Assembly (NCBI GenBank): GCA_002404055.1
Contig: DHIZ01000112.1
Location: 16,017-60,784, forward strand
Reading direction: 5' to 3'
DNA length: 44,768 bases
Source of the DNA: Chloroflexi bacterium UBA4733
GTDB lineage: Bacteria; Chloroflexota; UBA4733
The notes under the pieces: model-generated
Told to the model about the DNA's origin: nothing
The model's input: the letters and a program-made list of their open reading frames with translations, nothing else
Databases searched by the model: none
Made by a program: the position numbers and the translations under genes
Shown: positions 32,643-39,016 of the stretch, in pieces
How positions within the stretch are numbered: position 1 is the stretch's first letter
Layout of the letters: the number at the start of each line of letters is the position of its first letter

Positions 32643-34409
32643 ATGGGCCGAGTCGCCCTGAAAGGTGCGGGAATCGGCCTGCTGCTCGGGCTGGCCGTCG
32701 GCACGCTGGAAGTGCTGCACGTCGCCTGGTTTGTGCGCGGCGGCATTTTTCGCACCGACTTGCTGATGGACGCCTGGCTCATTGATGGCGGCATCCTTGC
32801 CGCGGTGGGTCTTGTCGTTGGGTTGCTGTTCGCCGTCCGGAAGCGTCCAACGCGCCGCAGAACCGCTCGGACAGCCCACGCCTACACCGCAGCGTCCGCG
32901 GCTCCGCGCAGCAACCCCCGCTCTCGTCGCGCCGTCTTGCGACTGGCGGCGACGGGGATCGCCGGGCTGGGTGTCGTAGGCATCACGCGTTGGCTCGGCG
33001 TTGCGGGACGAGCGGCCGGGACGCCGTCAGGAGCGCTTTTTGCTGCCACGACTGACGCTGCCGGCGTGGTCGCACAGCCCAACGTGCTGCTCATCACCAT
33101 CGACACGTTGCGCGCCGACCAGTTGGGCTGCTACGGTCATCCCTTTGTCAAGACGCCGGCACTAGACGCCTTCGCCGCGCAAGGCGCGCGCTTCGGCATG
33201 CACCTCGTTCAGGAACCGCAGACAAACCCCTCCCACTGCAGCATGTTCACAGGGATGTACCCCTCCAGCAGCGGCGTACGCATCCACATGGTCGACAAAC
33301 TGCCGAACAACCTGGATACGCTGGCGACGGTGTTCAGCCGGGCCGGCTATGCCACTGCCGGGTTGTATAGCTGGATGAGCTTTGATCCGCAGTACAGCAA
33401 TTTTCAACGCGGCTTTCAGGTCTATCAGGACCTGACGCTGAACAAGCCGGGTCTGCTCTCCAACCCGCTCATCAAACAGGCAGCGGCGAACTACCGGGTG
33501 GCGGAGCAGTATCTGGCAGTTCCGAAGGAGTTCAGCACGCTGAGCGGGCTCAACGCCCAGGTTGAGAGTACCAGCAAGGGACGTGGCGATCAGACGACGG
33601 ACAGCGCCATCGCGCAGCTCAACGCCTTCGGCAAGAAGCCCTTCTTTCTGTGGCTGCACTACTTTGATCCCCACTACCCCTACGAGCCGCCGGGCGCCTA
33701 CGCCTCGCTCTACGACGCCAGCTATCGCGGCACATTGACCGGCGACATTGCCACGATCGATGCAATCTTGGCGGGGAAATTACACCCGGCGGGAGCCGAC
33801 CTCCAACGACTGGTCTCTCTCTACCAGGGGGAAATTTCCTACCTGGACAGCCAGATCGCCCGTCTGTTTGCCGCACTTGATCAACAGGGTTTGAGCCAAA
33901 ACACCATTGTCGCTATCACTGGCGATCACGGCGAAAGCTTCGCAGAGCACACGCAGTTCGAAGAGGACGGCAATATCTTTCACCCGAAGAGCCTGTACAA
34001 TGCCGAAGGTCGGGTGCCGTTGCTGCTTCGCTACCCGCCGGCAGTGAAGGCTGGAACCGTCATCAACGTCCCGACGCAGGCGATTGACCTCTTCCCGACG
34101 CTGCTGGAACTGGCCGGACAGCCCGTCCCGCAGCAATCGGAAGGCGCCAGCGCCGTGGGATTGCTCTCCGGCGCAGACAATGGTCAGCAGCGTCTGGCCT
34201 TCGCTTCCATGCCCGACTTTGTGTTTACGTCCATCTCGACACCCCGATGGAAGCTGATCCAGAACAATGCCAGCGGACAGCGCCGCCTGTACGACATGCT
34301 GCACGACATGGGCGAGACGAAGGATGTCCTCACGGCGAACACGGACGTTGGCGTCCAGTTGACGAGTCAACTGGCGGCCTGGATGAAGGCGGTGAAGGTC
34401 TCCTCGTGA
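32643..34409 (+). CDS. Membrane-anchored sulfatase-fold protein with non-canonical active site
   Basis: A 588-residue member of the alkaline-phosphatase superfamily. Two N-terminal spans (about 8-30, 45-65) are followed by a twin-arginine-like third hydrophobic stretch (SRRAVLRLAATGIAGLGVVGIT). The catalytic domain has metal ligands in TIDTLRAD (Asp154) and GDHGESF (Asp428/His429). Where true sulfatases have C/S-x-P-x-R, this has T194-N-P-S-H198 followed by C199: no formylglycine Cys/Ser at the first position and no Arg. Thr as nucleophile would resemble phosphotransferases such as LtaS. So it may be a phosphodiesterase or phosphoglycol transferase on the outer face. Sits in the GT4 operon; its stop overlaps the next start. 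Confidence 0.82.
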   Translation: MGRVALKGAGIGLLLGLAVGTLEVLHVAWFVRGGIFRTDLLMDAWLIDGGILAAVGLVVGLLFAVRKRPTRRRTARTAHAYTAASAAPRSNPRSRRAVLRLAATGIAGLGVVGITRWLGVAGRAAGTPSGALFAATTDAAGVVAQPNVLLITIDTLRADQLGCYGHPFVKTPALDAFAAQGARFGMHLVQEPQTNPSHCSMFTGMYPSSSGVRIHMVDKLPNNLDTLATVFSRAGYATAGLYSWMSFDPQYSNFQRGFQVYQDLTLNKPGLLSNPLIKQAAANYRVAEQYLAVPKEFSTLSGLNAQVESTSKGRGDQTTDSAIAQLNAFGKKPFFLWLHYFDPHYPYEPPGAYASLYDASYRGTLTGDIATIDAILAGKLHPAGADLQRLVSLYQGEISYLDSQIARLFAALDQQGLSQNTIVAITGDHGESFAEHTQFEEDGNIFHPKSLYNAEGRVPLLLRYPPAVKAGTVINVPTQAIDLFPTLLELAGQPVPQQSEGASAVGLLSGADNGQQRLAFASMPDFVFTSISTPRWKLIQNNASGQRRLYDMLHDMGETKDVLTANTDVGVQLTSQLAAWMKAVKVSS

Positions 34410-35494
34410 GGGTGACCGAGGTTGTGCAGGCCGACTCCAGCAATGTTCAGGGGGGTACCGTCGGCCAGGTCGGCACCCCATCGGGCGGCCTGAGCCGCAC
34501 GATGCGCACGGTGGTGCCGTTGATCACCGTGCTTGCCACTGCATTGCTGGCAATCGGCCTCTATTTGTCCTGGCGCATGGGGCACGGCATCGAATGGTCC
34601 GGTAGCGTCGTGCCCCTGCTGCCGTTGATGGTAGCTCTGGGTGTAGGCAGCTACGGAGCACGCTTCGCGCGCTGGCACGTGCTGGTGCGCCGCCTGGCCC
34701 CGCAACTGTCGATGCCGGTCAGCCTGAGTATCTATATGGCCGGTTTTGCGATGGGGCTGACGCCCGGCCGCGTCGGTGAGTTCTTGAAATTCTCGTTGTT
34801 GCGTGAGCGCATGGGTGTGGCGGAGGTGGAGAGCTTCAGCATCTTCCCGGTGGAGCGAGCGACAGAAGCTGCTGGATTTCTAGGTTTGGCGATCGTTGGC
34901 GCGCTTTTTGGGCACCTGCAGTTGCACAAAGTTGGCCTCGGATCGCTGGTGACAATTGCTGTACTGCCCTGCCTGGCGGCGCTGGCGCTGCTGCTGCGCT
35001 TTATCACTCAGCGGCGACGCGGCAATACGTTCGGGCCTGCCAGGGGTCGCCTTGATGGAGCCTTGCGCGGCCTCCTCACGGTGGCCGGCGCCCGCGCCCT
35101 GATACCAGCACTCGCTTGCGCCGCTCTTGCCCGCTGCTTTGATGCGACCCTCTTCTTCACAGCAACGCGGGCCGTTGGACTCAGCGTGTCCCTGCCCGGC
35201 GCGGCCATGGCCTGGGGGCTGGCGGGCCTAGTCGGTGGCCTCTCGCTGCTGCCGGCCGGTGTCGGAGCGGTGGAAGCGTCCTTAGTGGCGACGGTGATTG
35301 GCCTCGGTGGTGACGGCGCCACGGCGCTGGCCGCTGCCCTGCTGGCGCGAATCATGACGCTCTGGCTGTGGATACCGCCGGGCCTCTGGCTCGCCTTCCA
35401 CAGCGTTCGGCAAAGCGCTAGCTTGCCGGCCGAGGCGCCTATGGCCGGGGACAGTGCAGCTATCGGTCCCTCATCAACCGACCCGCTCAGTTAG
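34406..35494 (+). CDS. Flippase-like membrane protein (lysylphosphatidylglycerol synthase TM region/UPF0104)
   Basis: A 362-residue membrane protein with about eight spans. The family core is visible: ARFARWHVLVRRL, IYMAGFAMGLTPGRVGEFLKFSLLRERMGV, FPVERATEAAGFLGLA, and the final GLAGLVGGLSLLPAGVGAVEASLVA. The TPGRxGE and LPAGVGAxEA blocks are diagnostic of the LPG_synthase_TM/AglD-like family, which moves or modifies lipids and lipid-linked sugars. The first GTG (34406) overlaps the TGA of the sulfatase-fold gene, so the pair is coupled; a second GTG at 34412 is possible. With the GT4 gene it forms a three-gene surface-glycan unit. Confidence 0.85.
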   Translation: MRVTEVVQADSSNVQGGTVGQVGTPSGGLSRTMRTVVPLITVLATALLAIGLYLSWRMGHGIEWSGSVVPLLPLMVALGVGSYGARFARWHVLVRRLAPQLSMPVSLSIYMAGFAMGLTPGRVGEFLKFSLLRERMGVAEVESFSIFPVERATEAAGFLGLAIVGALFGHLQLHKVGLGSLVTIAVLPCLAALALLLRFITQRRRGNTFGPARGRLDGALRGLLTVAGARALIPALACAALARCFDATLFFTATRAVGLSVSLPGAAMAWGLAGLVGGLSLLPAGVGAVEASLVATVIGLGGDGATALAAALLARIMTLWLWIPPGLWLAFHSVRQSASLPAEAPMAGDSAAIGPSSTDPLS

Positions 35495-35540
35495 CGCGGT
35501 CCAGCGTGGCGGCGCCGTGGTACACTACGGCTGTCCGAAT

Positions 35541-35616
35541 GGGCCTGTAGCTCAGCTGGGAGAGCGCTACATTCGCATTGTAGAGGTCAGCGGTTCGAGC
35601 CCGCTCAGGTCCACCA
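35541..35616 (+). tRNA. tRNA-Ala (anticodon CGC), CCA encoded
   Basis: A complete cloverleaf of 76 nt. The acceptor arm GGGCCTG pairs with CAGGTCC, including the G3:U70 pair that marks alanine tRNAs. The D arm is GCTC-AGCTGGGA-GAGC, the anticodon stem CTACA/TGTAG with loop TTCGCAT gives anticodon CGC, and the T arm is AGCGG-TTCGAGC-CCGCT. ACCA is encoded at 35613-35616. TACACT at 35521-35526 may be the -10 box. It marks the left edge of the accessory island, consistent with tRNA genes as integration sites. Confidence 0.97.
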
Positions 35617-35737
35617 CTGCTACCTGCCCCCGCCGCGAGTGCTTGGAGCGGGGTTCTGTCGCCTTGTACGCCAACGGGTAGCCCAATGCGGTTTCAGTTC
35701 GCCAGCCGACGGCTCAGGGGCAAGGAAGCGAACGACC

Positions 35738-35941
35738 ATGGCGAAGGCGCGTGAAGTGTTGGCCGCGCTCAAGCGCGACGGCTGGGTCGAGATCCATCGG
35801 ACGGCGTCGCATCGCAAGCTGAGCAAGGCCAAACATCAGCACACGTGGTCATTCCACGACGGCGCCGACCTTGGCAATAGCCAATTGCGCGATGTCGCTC
35901 AAGACTTCGGCTACACCCTTGACCAACTTCGCAAACTGTAG
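35738..35941 (+). CDS. hicA: HicA-type toxin
   Basis: A 67-residue double-stranded-RNA-binding-fold mRNA interferase. It has the HicA pattern REVLAALKRDGWVEIHRTASHRKLSK (lysine-rich helix 1, Gly-Trp turn, catalytic His in ASHRKL) and ends with the helix SQLRDVAQDFGYTLDQLRKL. I chose the ATG at 35738 over a frame opening about 100 nt earlier, because the family begins here and AAGGAAG lies upstream. It is 23 nt ahead of HicB, the usual toxin-first order. Located 120 nt from tRNA-Ala. Confidence 0.88.
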   Translation: MAKAREVLAALKRDGWVEIHRTASHRKLSKAKHQHTWSFHDGADLGNSQLRDVAQDFGYTLDQLRKL

Positions 35942-35964
35942 GAGCAAGGCAGAGAGAGGACACC

Positions 35965-36228
35965 ATGGGGTACTTTCAACCGGCCGACCTGGACGTCAAG
36001 TATGACGCGGAGAGTGATTCCTGGTACTTCCGTGTGCCCAGCTTGCACGTCATTGGCGGAGGCGACTCTAGCCGGGAGGCTGCAGAGCGCCACGCCCAGG
36101 AAGCGATCGAGCAGACGCGCGCATGGGCGGTGGCGGATCAGGTCGCACCGGACACTTTTTCTGGCGAGTCAGCGTCCGTGGCTGGCGACGCAGGCCGCGC
36201 TAGCTCCCGGAGGGGGACCGTGGCATAA
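35965..36228 (+). CDS. hicB: HicB-type antitoxin
   Basis: An 87-residue partner of HicA. The N-terminal partial RNase H-like fold is seen in DLDVKYDAESDSWYFRVPSLHVIGGGDSSREAAERHAQEAIEQTRAW, matching HicB (strand with DxESxxYxVxVPxL, then a helix). The last ~25 residues (SGESASVAGDAGRASSRRGTVA) are low-complexity and do not look like the ribbon-helix-helix or HTH domain found at the end of many HicB proteins, so DNA binding may be lost or absent. GAGAGAGG precedes the ATG. Confidence 0.83.
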   Translation: MGYFQPADLDVKYDAESDSWYFRVPSLHVIGGGDSSREAAERHAQEAIEQTRAWAVADQVAPDTFSGESASVAGDAGRASSRRGTVA

Positions 36229-36246
36229 CCATCGAAGCCCGACCGC

Positions 36247-36262
36247 TATTCCTTGACGAATA
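36247..36262. repeat. 16-bp direct repeat, left copy (second at 37786-37801)
   Basis: TATTCCTTGACGAATA occurs exactly at both positions, with 5-bp inverted ends TATTC/GAATA. Read on the minus strand both copies encode Phe-Val-Lys-Glu-stop, the end of the 99-codon gene at 37785-38084. The left copy therefore looks like a tail remnant of a second copy of that gene, joined to the truncated integrase. An attachment-site role is the alternative. Confidence 0.7.
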
Positions 36263-36640
36263 GCAGCACGCCACGTTGCGCGCCAGGAAGCCCCAGCGCA
36301 CAGCATCCTTGAGGGCGCGATGTACCACGGCGTGTAGCCGGCGGATGCTGCCCGGCGCCAGTCCCTTGGCAGTACAGGTCGCATACAACCGTTGGATGTC
36401 GTCAGGACGCACGCCGACCAACAGCTTGCGTCCCAGGTCCGGCACGATGAAGCGGCGGATCAGGTCGGCGTAGCTCTTCCAGGTTGTGGCGCGTACTGTC
36501 CCGGCTGCGGCTGCCGACCAACGGGTGAAGAAGTCGGCCACGGTCATGCGGTCAATCGCGTTCTCGGTCAGCGTCCCTTGCTCCGCCTTCTGCCGAAGGT
36601 CGGCCAGATTCTTTTGCACGTCGCCGCGCCAAGCAGTGCG
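36263..36640 (-). pseudogene. Tyrosine integrase remnant (core-binding domain only)
   Basis: The open frame 36733 to 36200 contains an integrase SAM-like core-binding domain: VQKNLADLRQKAEQGTL, TVADFFTRWSAAAAGTVRATTWKSYADLIRRFIVPDLGRKLL, then VRPDDIQRLYATC-AKGLAPGSIRRLHAVVHRALKDAVRWGFLARNVA. After RNVA the family likeness stops and the frame runs through the 16-bp repeat. The N-terminal arm-binding domain is missing, and so is the whole catalytic domain (R-H-R-Y residues). The gene is therefore truncated at both ends. It lies about 650 nt from tRNA-Ala, which supports past integration of an element there. Confidence 0.82.
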
Positions 36641-36656
36641 AGGGTTAGCCTGCCTA

Positions 36657-36685
36657 TTGATTTCTCGATCGGGGGGCGGTAAGGT
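36657..36685 (+). promoter_or_regulatory. Sigma-70-type promoter candidate
   Basis: TTGATT (36657-36662), a 17-nt spacer and TAAGGT (36680-36685) lie about 50 nt before the GTG of the 80-residue protein, with GTAGGGAG as ribosome site at 36721-36728. Confidence 0.45.
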
Positions 36686-36733
36686 ACCTACACGGCAAAC
36701 CCTTGCGGGGTGACCACAATGTAGGGAGCACAC

Positions 36734-36976
36734 GTGGGGCGCTATTCGGATTTACTTTTCGCCCAACCGTCTTTCCTTGAAGGATTAGCGCGTGTCACGG
36801 ATATTGGCGCGACGCTTGAGGAATACAACACGTCACCGAGCGGCGAACTTGCGGACATGCACGCTATTCGGTCAGACTGGCGGCAAGTGGGAGAAGACCT
36901 CTCTGCGGCATTCTTCGCTTGCGCCCAAGGGGTAGGCTTTCCGCCCGAAGCAGGTACTGATAACGAGCGTGCCTGA
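36734..36976 (+). CDS. Small island protein (MGRYSDLLFA type)
   Basis: An 80-residue soluble protein. It begins MGRYSDLLFAQPSFLEGLARVTDIGATLEEYNTSP and continues with a helical region (ELADMHAIRSDWRQVGEDL). The aromatic N-terminus and the EYNTSPS turn look conserved rather than random, and I associate such proteins with mobile regions of Chloroflexota and related bacteria, but no function is known to me. The GTG start has GTAGGGAG 6 nt upstream and a promoter candidate before it. Its last codons overlap the next small gene by 8 nt. Confidence 0.65.
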   Translation: MGRYSDLLFAQPSFLEGLARVTDIGATLEEYNTSPSGELADMHAIRSDWRQVGEDLSAAFFACAQGVGFPPEAGTDNERA

Positions 36977-37127
36977 CGGCGAGAAGCCAATCCAGCAACA
37001 CGGGCACGATGCGGTCGGCGGCGTTCTTGGTGGCGCTACCTTGACCGAACTTGCCGGAACATTCGTCTTTGGCACGGTCAGCCGGCGTCGGGAGCGTCAA
37101 GAAAAGAACCAGAGACTTCAGGCGTAA
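36969..37127 (+). CDS. Small protein overlapping the previous gene, one hydrophobic segment
   Basis: A 52-codon frame starting GTG inside the end of the previous gene (8-nt overlap, GTGCCTGA), so it would be translated by coupling. The product has a Gly/Ala/Thr/Leu-rich stretch (DAVGGVLGGATLTELAGTFVFGTVS, residues ~14-38) and a basic tail (RRRERQEKNQRLQ). This looks like a short membrane-inserting helix followed by a positively charged end. No family recognised. The overlap plus polarity make it a credible gene despite its size. Confidence 0.5.
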   Translation: MPDGEKPIQQHGHDAVGGVLGGATLTELAGTFVFGTVSRRRERQEKNQRLQA

Positions 37128-37201
37128 GGGCATTGGCCGATGAGCACCTTACGCTCGAAGATGCCGAACGGCAACACCCGCAAGCGGGTACCCGGCAGCT
37201 A

Positions 37202-37423
37202 ATGGATCAACCAGTCTTTATCGCACACGCGCGCCTGCGGATGCGTCAGCGCGCCATCTCGGAATCGGACGTGTCCACCACGCTCAGCGACTACCACACC
37301 CGCTACACTGATCGTGACGGCAACGCTGTCTACGCGGCGGACATTGCCGGCCGTCGCCTGCGGGTGGTCATCGCGGCAGGGTCGCAGCCGCCACGGGAGA
37401 TTACCGGCTACGTCGTGCAATGA
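37202..37423 (+). CDS. DUF4258-family protein (toxin-like)
   Basis: A 73-residue protein with the DUF4258 pattern: FIAHARLRMRQRAISESDVSTTLSDYHTRYTDRDGNAVYAADIAGRRLRVVIA. The HAxxRMxxRxIS block followed by a strand-rich half resembles RelE/BrnT-fold toxins, for which DUF4258 is a known relative. Start is uncertain: ATG 37202 fits the family, while TTG 37133 would add 23 residues with no likeness. The stop overlaps the ATG of a DUF2283 gene by 4 nt, a layout seen for toxin-antitoxin pairs. Confidence 0.75.
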   Translation: MDQPVFIAHARLRMRQRAISESDVSTTLSDYHTRYTDRDGNAVYAADIAGRRLRVVIAAGSQPPREITGYVVQ

Positions 37424-37671
37424 AGGGAACGTTCCGCATGCGCCTTGACTATGATCCCGAGGCCGACGCAGCCTACGTCGCTTTGCGCGATGTTGCCCAG
37501 GTCGAACGCACGATGGCGCTGGACGACCATCGGCTCATTGACTACGTAGGAACCCAAGCGGTCGGTGTGGAACTACTCGCCGTCAGCCGCGGCGTCCGCC
37601 TGGACGACCTGCCCGAGCGGGACGCCATCGCCCGGCTGCTGGCCGAACAGCACTTGCCGGGCTACGCGTAA
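37420..37671 (+). CDS. DUF2283-family protein (putative antitoxin partner)
   Basis: An 83-residue protein containing MRLDYDPEADAAYVALRD, the DUF2283 signature, then LIDYVGTQAVGVELLAVSRGVRLDDLP. DUF2283 proteins are small, strand-rich and often paired with DUF4258 genes, as here with a 4-nt ATGA overlap. That pairing suggests an antitoxin or neutralising role, which is inference. A second in-frame ATG at 37438 is possible. Followed by about 110 nt without a gene, containing a copy of the GTAGGGGCA repeat core. Confidence 0.78.
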   Translation: MKGTFRMRLDYDPEADAAYVALRDVAQVERTMALDDHRLIDYVGTQAVGVELLAVSRGVRLDDLPERDAIARLLAEQHLPGYA

Positions 37672-37701
37672 CGGGGGCCTTTCCTGTCTGATTGCCGAAC
37701 G

Positions 37702-37716
37702 GCCGTTGTAGGGGCA
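37702..37716. repeat. 15-bp inverted repeat copy (partner at 40926-40940)
   Basis: GCCGTTGTAGGGGCA at 37702-37716 is the exact reverse complement of 40926-40940. The two copies bracket the three-gene minus-strand operon and the AT-rich cassette. The core GTAGGGGCA is shared with the long inverted repeat at 26991-27085, so both may be pieces of the same dispersed family. Confidence 0.6.
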
Positions 37717-37784
37717 TCCTGACTCCATTCTGCCGGGTTCCTGTTGTGCTGGCGGGCATCTGGTGGGTGCGACAGCGCTTCGGC

Positions 37785-38084
37785 TTATTCCTTGACGAAT
37801 ACCAGCCCAGCCGCATCCACCAGCTCACGCCAGGTCGGCGGGCTGCCGGCCAGCATCTCGAAGTAGACGCGGGTGTAGCCCGGCCAGTCGAACGCCGGCC
37901 ACTCCGGCCAGGCACAGCCGCCAGTTCAGCGGCACAGATGGGCGGCCAGCTCCTCCGGCGACAAGGCCTGCATCCGCTCGCACCAGGCGGCGTAGCCGTC
38001 CCAGTCGAACGGCTCACGAGCCGGTGCTGCTGGCGGCGGCAGGATGCGCTGCTCCAGGACGGCGAGACGGCGGGCGATTGTCAC
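37785..38084 (-). pseudogene. Phage/island small protein gene with in-frame TGA
   Basis: A 100-codon frame starts with GTG at 38084 (overlapping the previous stop as GTGA) and reads TIARRLAVLEQRILPPP, then FDWDGYAAWCERMQALSPEELAAHLCR. A TGA at 37926-37928 interrupts it. It continues in the same frame as TGGCAWPEWPAFDWPGYTR, then VYFEMLAGSPPTWRELVDAAGLVFVKE and TAA. Both halves share an FDWxGY motif and similar composition, so the part after TGA looks like real coding sequence. Either the gene is broken and makes a 52-residue product, or TGA is read through, or there is a base error. I recognise the style from tail-to-tail small genes of integrated elements. Confidence 0.68.
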
Positions 38085-38287
38085 GGGGTCACTCGCCGGG
38101 AGTATTGCCCGGTCGCCGTGACGTTGCCGGCGTACACGTCACGCGGTCGCCCACACGTGACACAGCGGACGGCGAGGTCGGCGTCGGTCAGCAGGTGCGC
38201 CCAGCGCAGCAGCGGCGGCGGACAATCGAGACACGGCGGGCGCGGCCGTTGCTCTAACCGGGCCACGCGCGCATCCAGCCGCATCAT
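38081..38287 (-). CDS. Small two-CxxC protein of the island operon
   Basis: A 68-residue protein starting MMRLDARVARLEQRPRPPCLDCPPPLLRW and containing CVTCGRPRDVYAG. Two Cys-x-x-Cys pairs (CLDC, CVTC) about 20 residues apart could bind one zinc. The N-terminal RLDARVARLEQR helix is similar to that of the next gene (ARRLAVLEQR), so the two may share an ancestral start. ATGA overlap with the upstream gene and GTGA overlap with the downstream one show a tightly coupled operon. Function unknown. Confidence 0.65.
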   Translation of the reverse strand: MMRLDARVARLEQRPRPPCLDCPPPLLRWAHLLTDADLAVRCVTCGRPRDVYAGNVTATGQYSRRVTP

Positions 38288-38592
38288 GCGCCCACCGGGC
38301 CAGTCGGCTGGGCTTCCAGGGCCGACGCTTGACGTGGGTCAAGGCTGCCGTTTTCGATCTTCGGCAGTGCGGCCAGCAGGACATCGAGGACGGGCCGGAG
38401 CGTCGACGGAATTAGCTTTGCCGTGCGGGCCGTCGTCGCCTTGCCTCTGCAACCTTTGGCGCTCACGTCGCGGAGCGTCGCCCGGCTGTCCGGGTTATGG
38501 ACGTGGCAATAGCCGCTGGGCATGACGATGTGGGAACCGCAACGGCTGCCGTCGGCCCGGGTGTGCTTGCAGGTGCTATCCGCTGCTGTCAT
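38284..38592 (-). CDS. Cys/His-rich small protein of phage/island type
   Basis: A 102-residue protein. The N-terminus has CKHTRADGSRCGSHIVMPSGYCHVHNPDS, a C-C-C-H arrangement that looks like a small treble-clef or zinc knuckle. A basic Arg/Ala segment (KGCRGKATTARTAKLIPSTLRPV) and a helix (DVLLAALPKIENGSLDPRQASALEAQ) follow. Proteins of this shape are common at the start of small-gene clusters in integrated elements of Chloroflexota and Actinobacteria, often near terminase genes, but I know no demonstrated function. Start is ATG 38592 (GGTGGGG upstream) or ATG 38622. It is the first gene of the three-gene minus-strand operon. Confidence 0.68.
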   Translation of the reverse strand: MTAADSTCKHTRADGSRCGSHIVMPSGYCHVHNPDSRATLRDVSAKGCRGKATTARTAKLIPSTLRPVLDVLLAALPKIENGSLDPRQASALEAQPTGPVGA

Positions 38593-38700
38593 CACGGCCA
38601 CGCCCCACCTACGATTGTCCATCAGGTATAGTTTACCAGCTAATCATTACGAAGACGAGCGTATACGGCTTTACTGGCCGTTGGGAAAGGGGGTGCCACT

Positions 38701-38928
38701 GTGGAAAATATCACGCCTGAAGAGGCCAGCCGCTTTGCTCAATGGGTCGCTCGACACCCACGCGGCAAACGCTCTGGCACGTGTACTGTCTGTGGTAAAC
38801 TTTTTGTTGGCGGCCCAAGGCGCAAGTATTGTGGTGGAACCTGTGCGGTACGCGCCTATAGGGAGCGACAAAAACAGCAGGCTGCGACGACAGTCGAGGC
38901 CCCGCCGGTAGCTGGAGAGTCATTGTGA
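38701..38928 (+). CDS. Small zinc-finger protein
   Basis: A 75-residue protein with C-x2-C...C-x3-C: GTCTVCGKLFVGGPRRKYCGGTCAVRAYRERQK. This is the short treble-clef type found in many small bacterial and phage proteins, followed by a basic helix. The N-terminal 25 residues (ITPEEASRFAQWVARHPRGKR) are helical. The GTG at 38701 has GGGAAAGGGGG upstream. It is divergent from the three-gene minus-strand operon, with about 80 nt between. Nucleic-acid binding is a reasonable guess only. Confidence 0.68.
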   Translation: MENITPEEASRFAQWVARHPRGKRSGTCTVCGKLFVGGPRRKYCGGTCAVRAYRERQKQQAATTVEAPPVAGESL

Positions 38929-39016
38929 GGCAGTTGTATAAGCCGCTGCCTTTCGCTGCGATAGTTGCCGCTACAGGTGCTGCCGACCTTGTCGTCTCAA
39001 GTCAGAGAAGGTGCAA

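Noticed and set aside
37926..37928. Selenocysteine at the in-frame TGA
   Set aside because: No homologue with Cys at this site can be checked, no bacterial SECIS-like hairpin is evident directly after it, and neighbouring genes are decayed. Nonsense mutation is simpler.
37692..38525. A 277-codon plus-strand open frame
   Set aside because: It is antisense to the three-gene minus-strand operon, which has motifs and coupled overlaps. The frame is Arg/Gly/Pro-rich with no domain or ribosome site.
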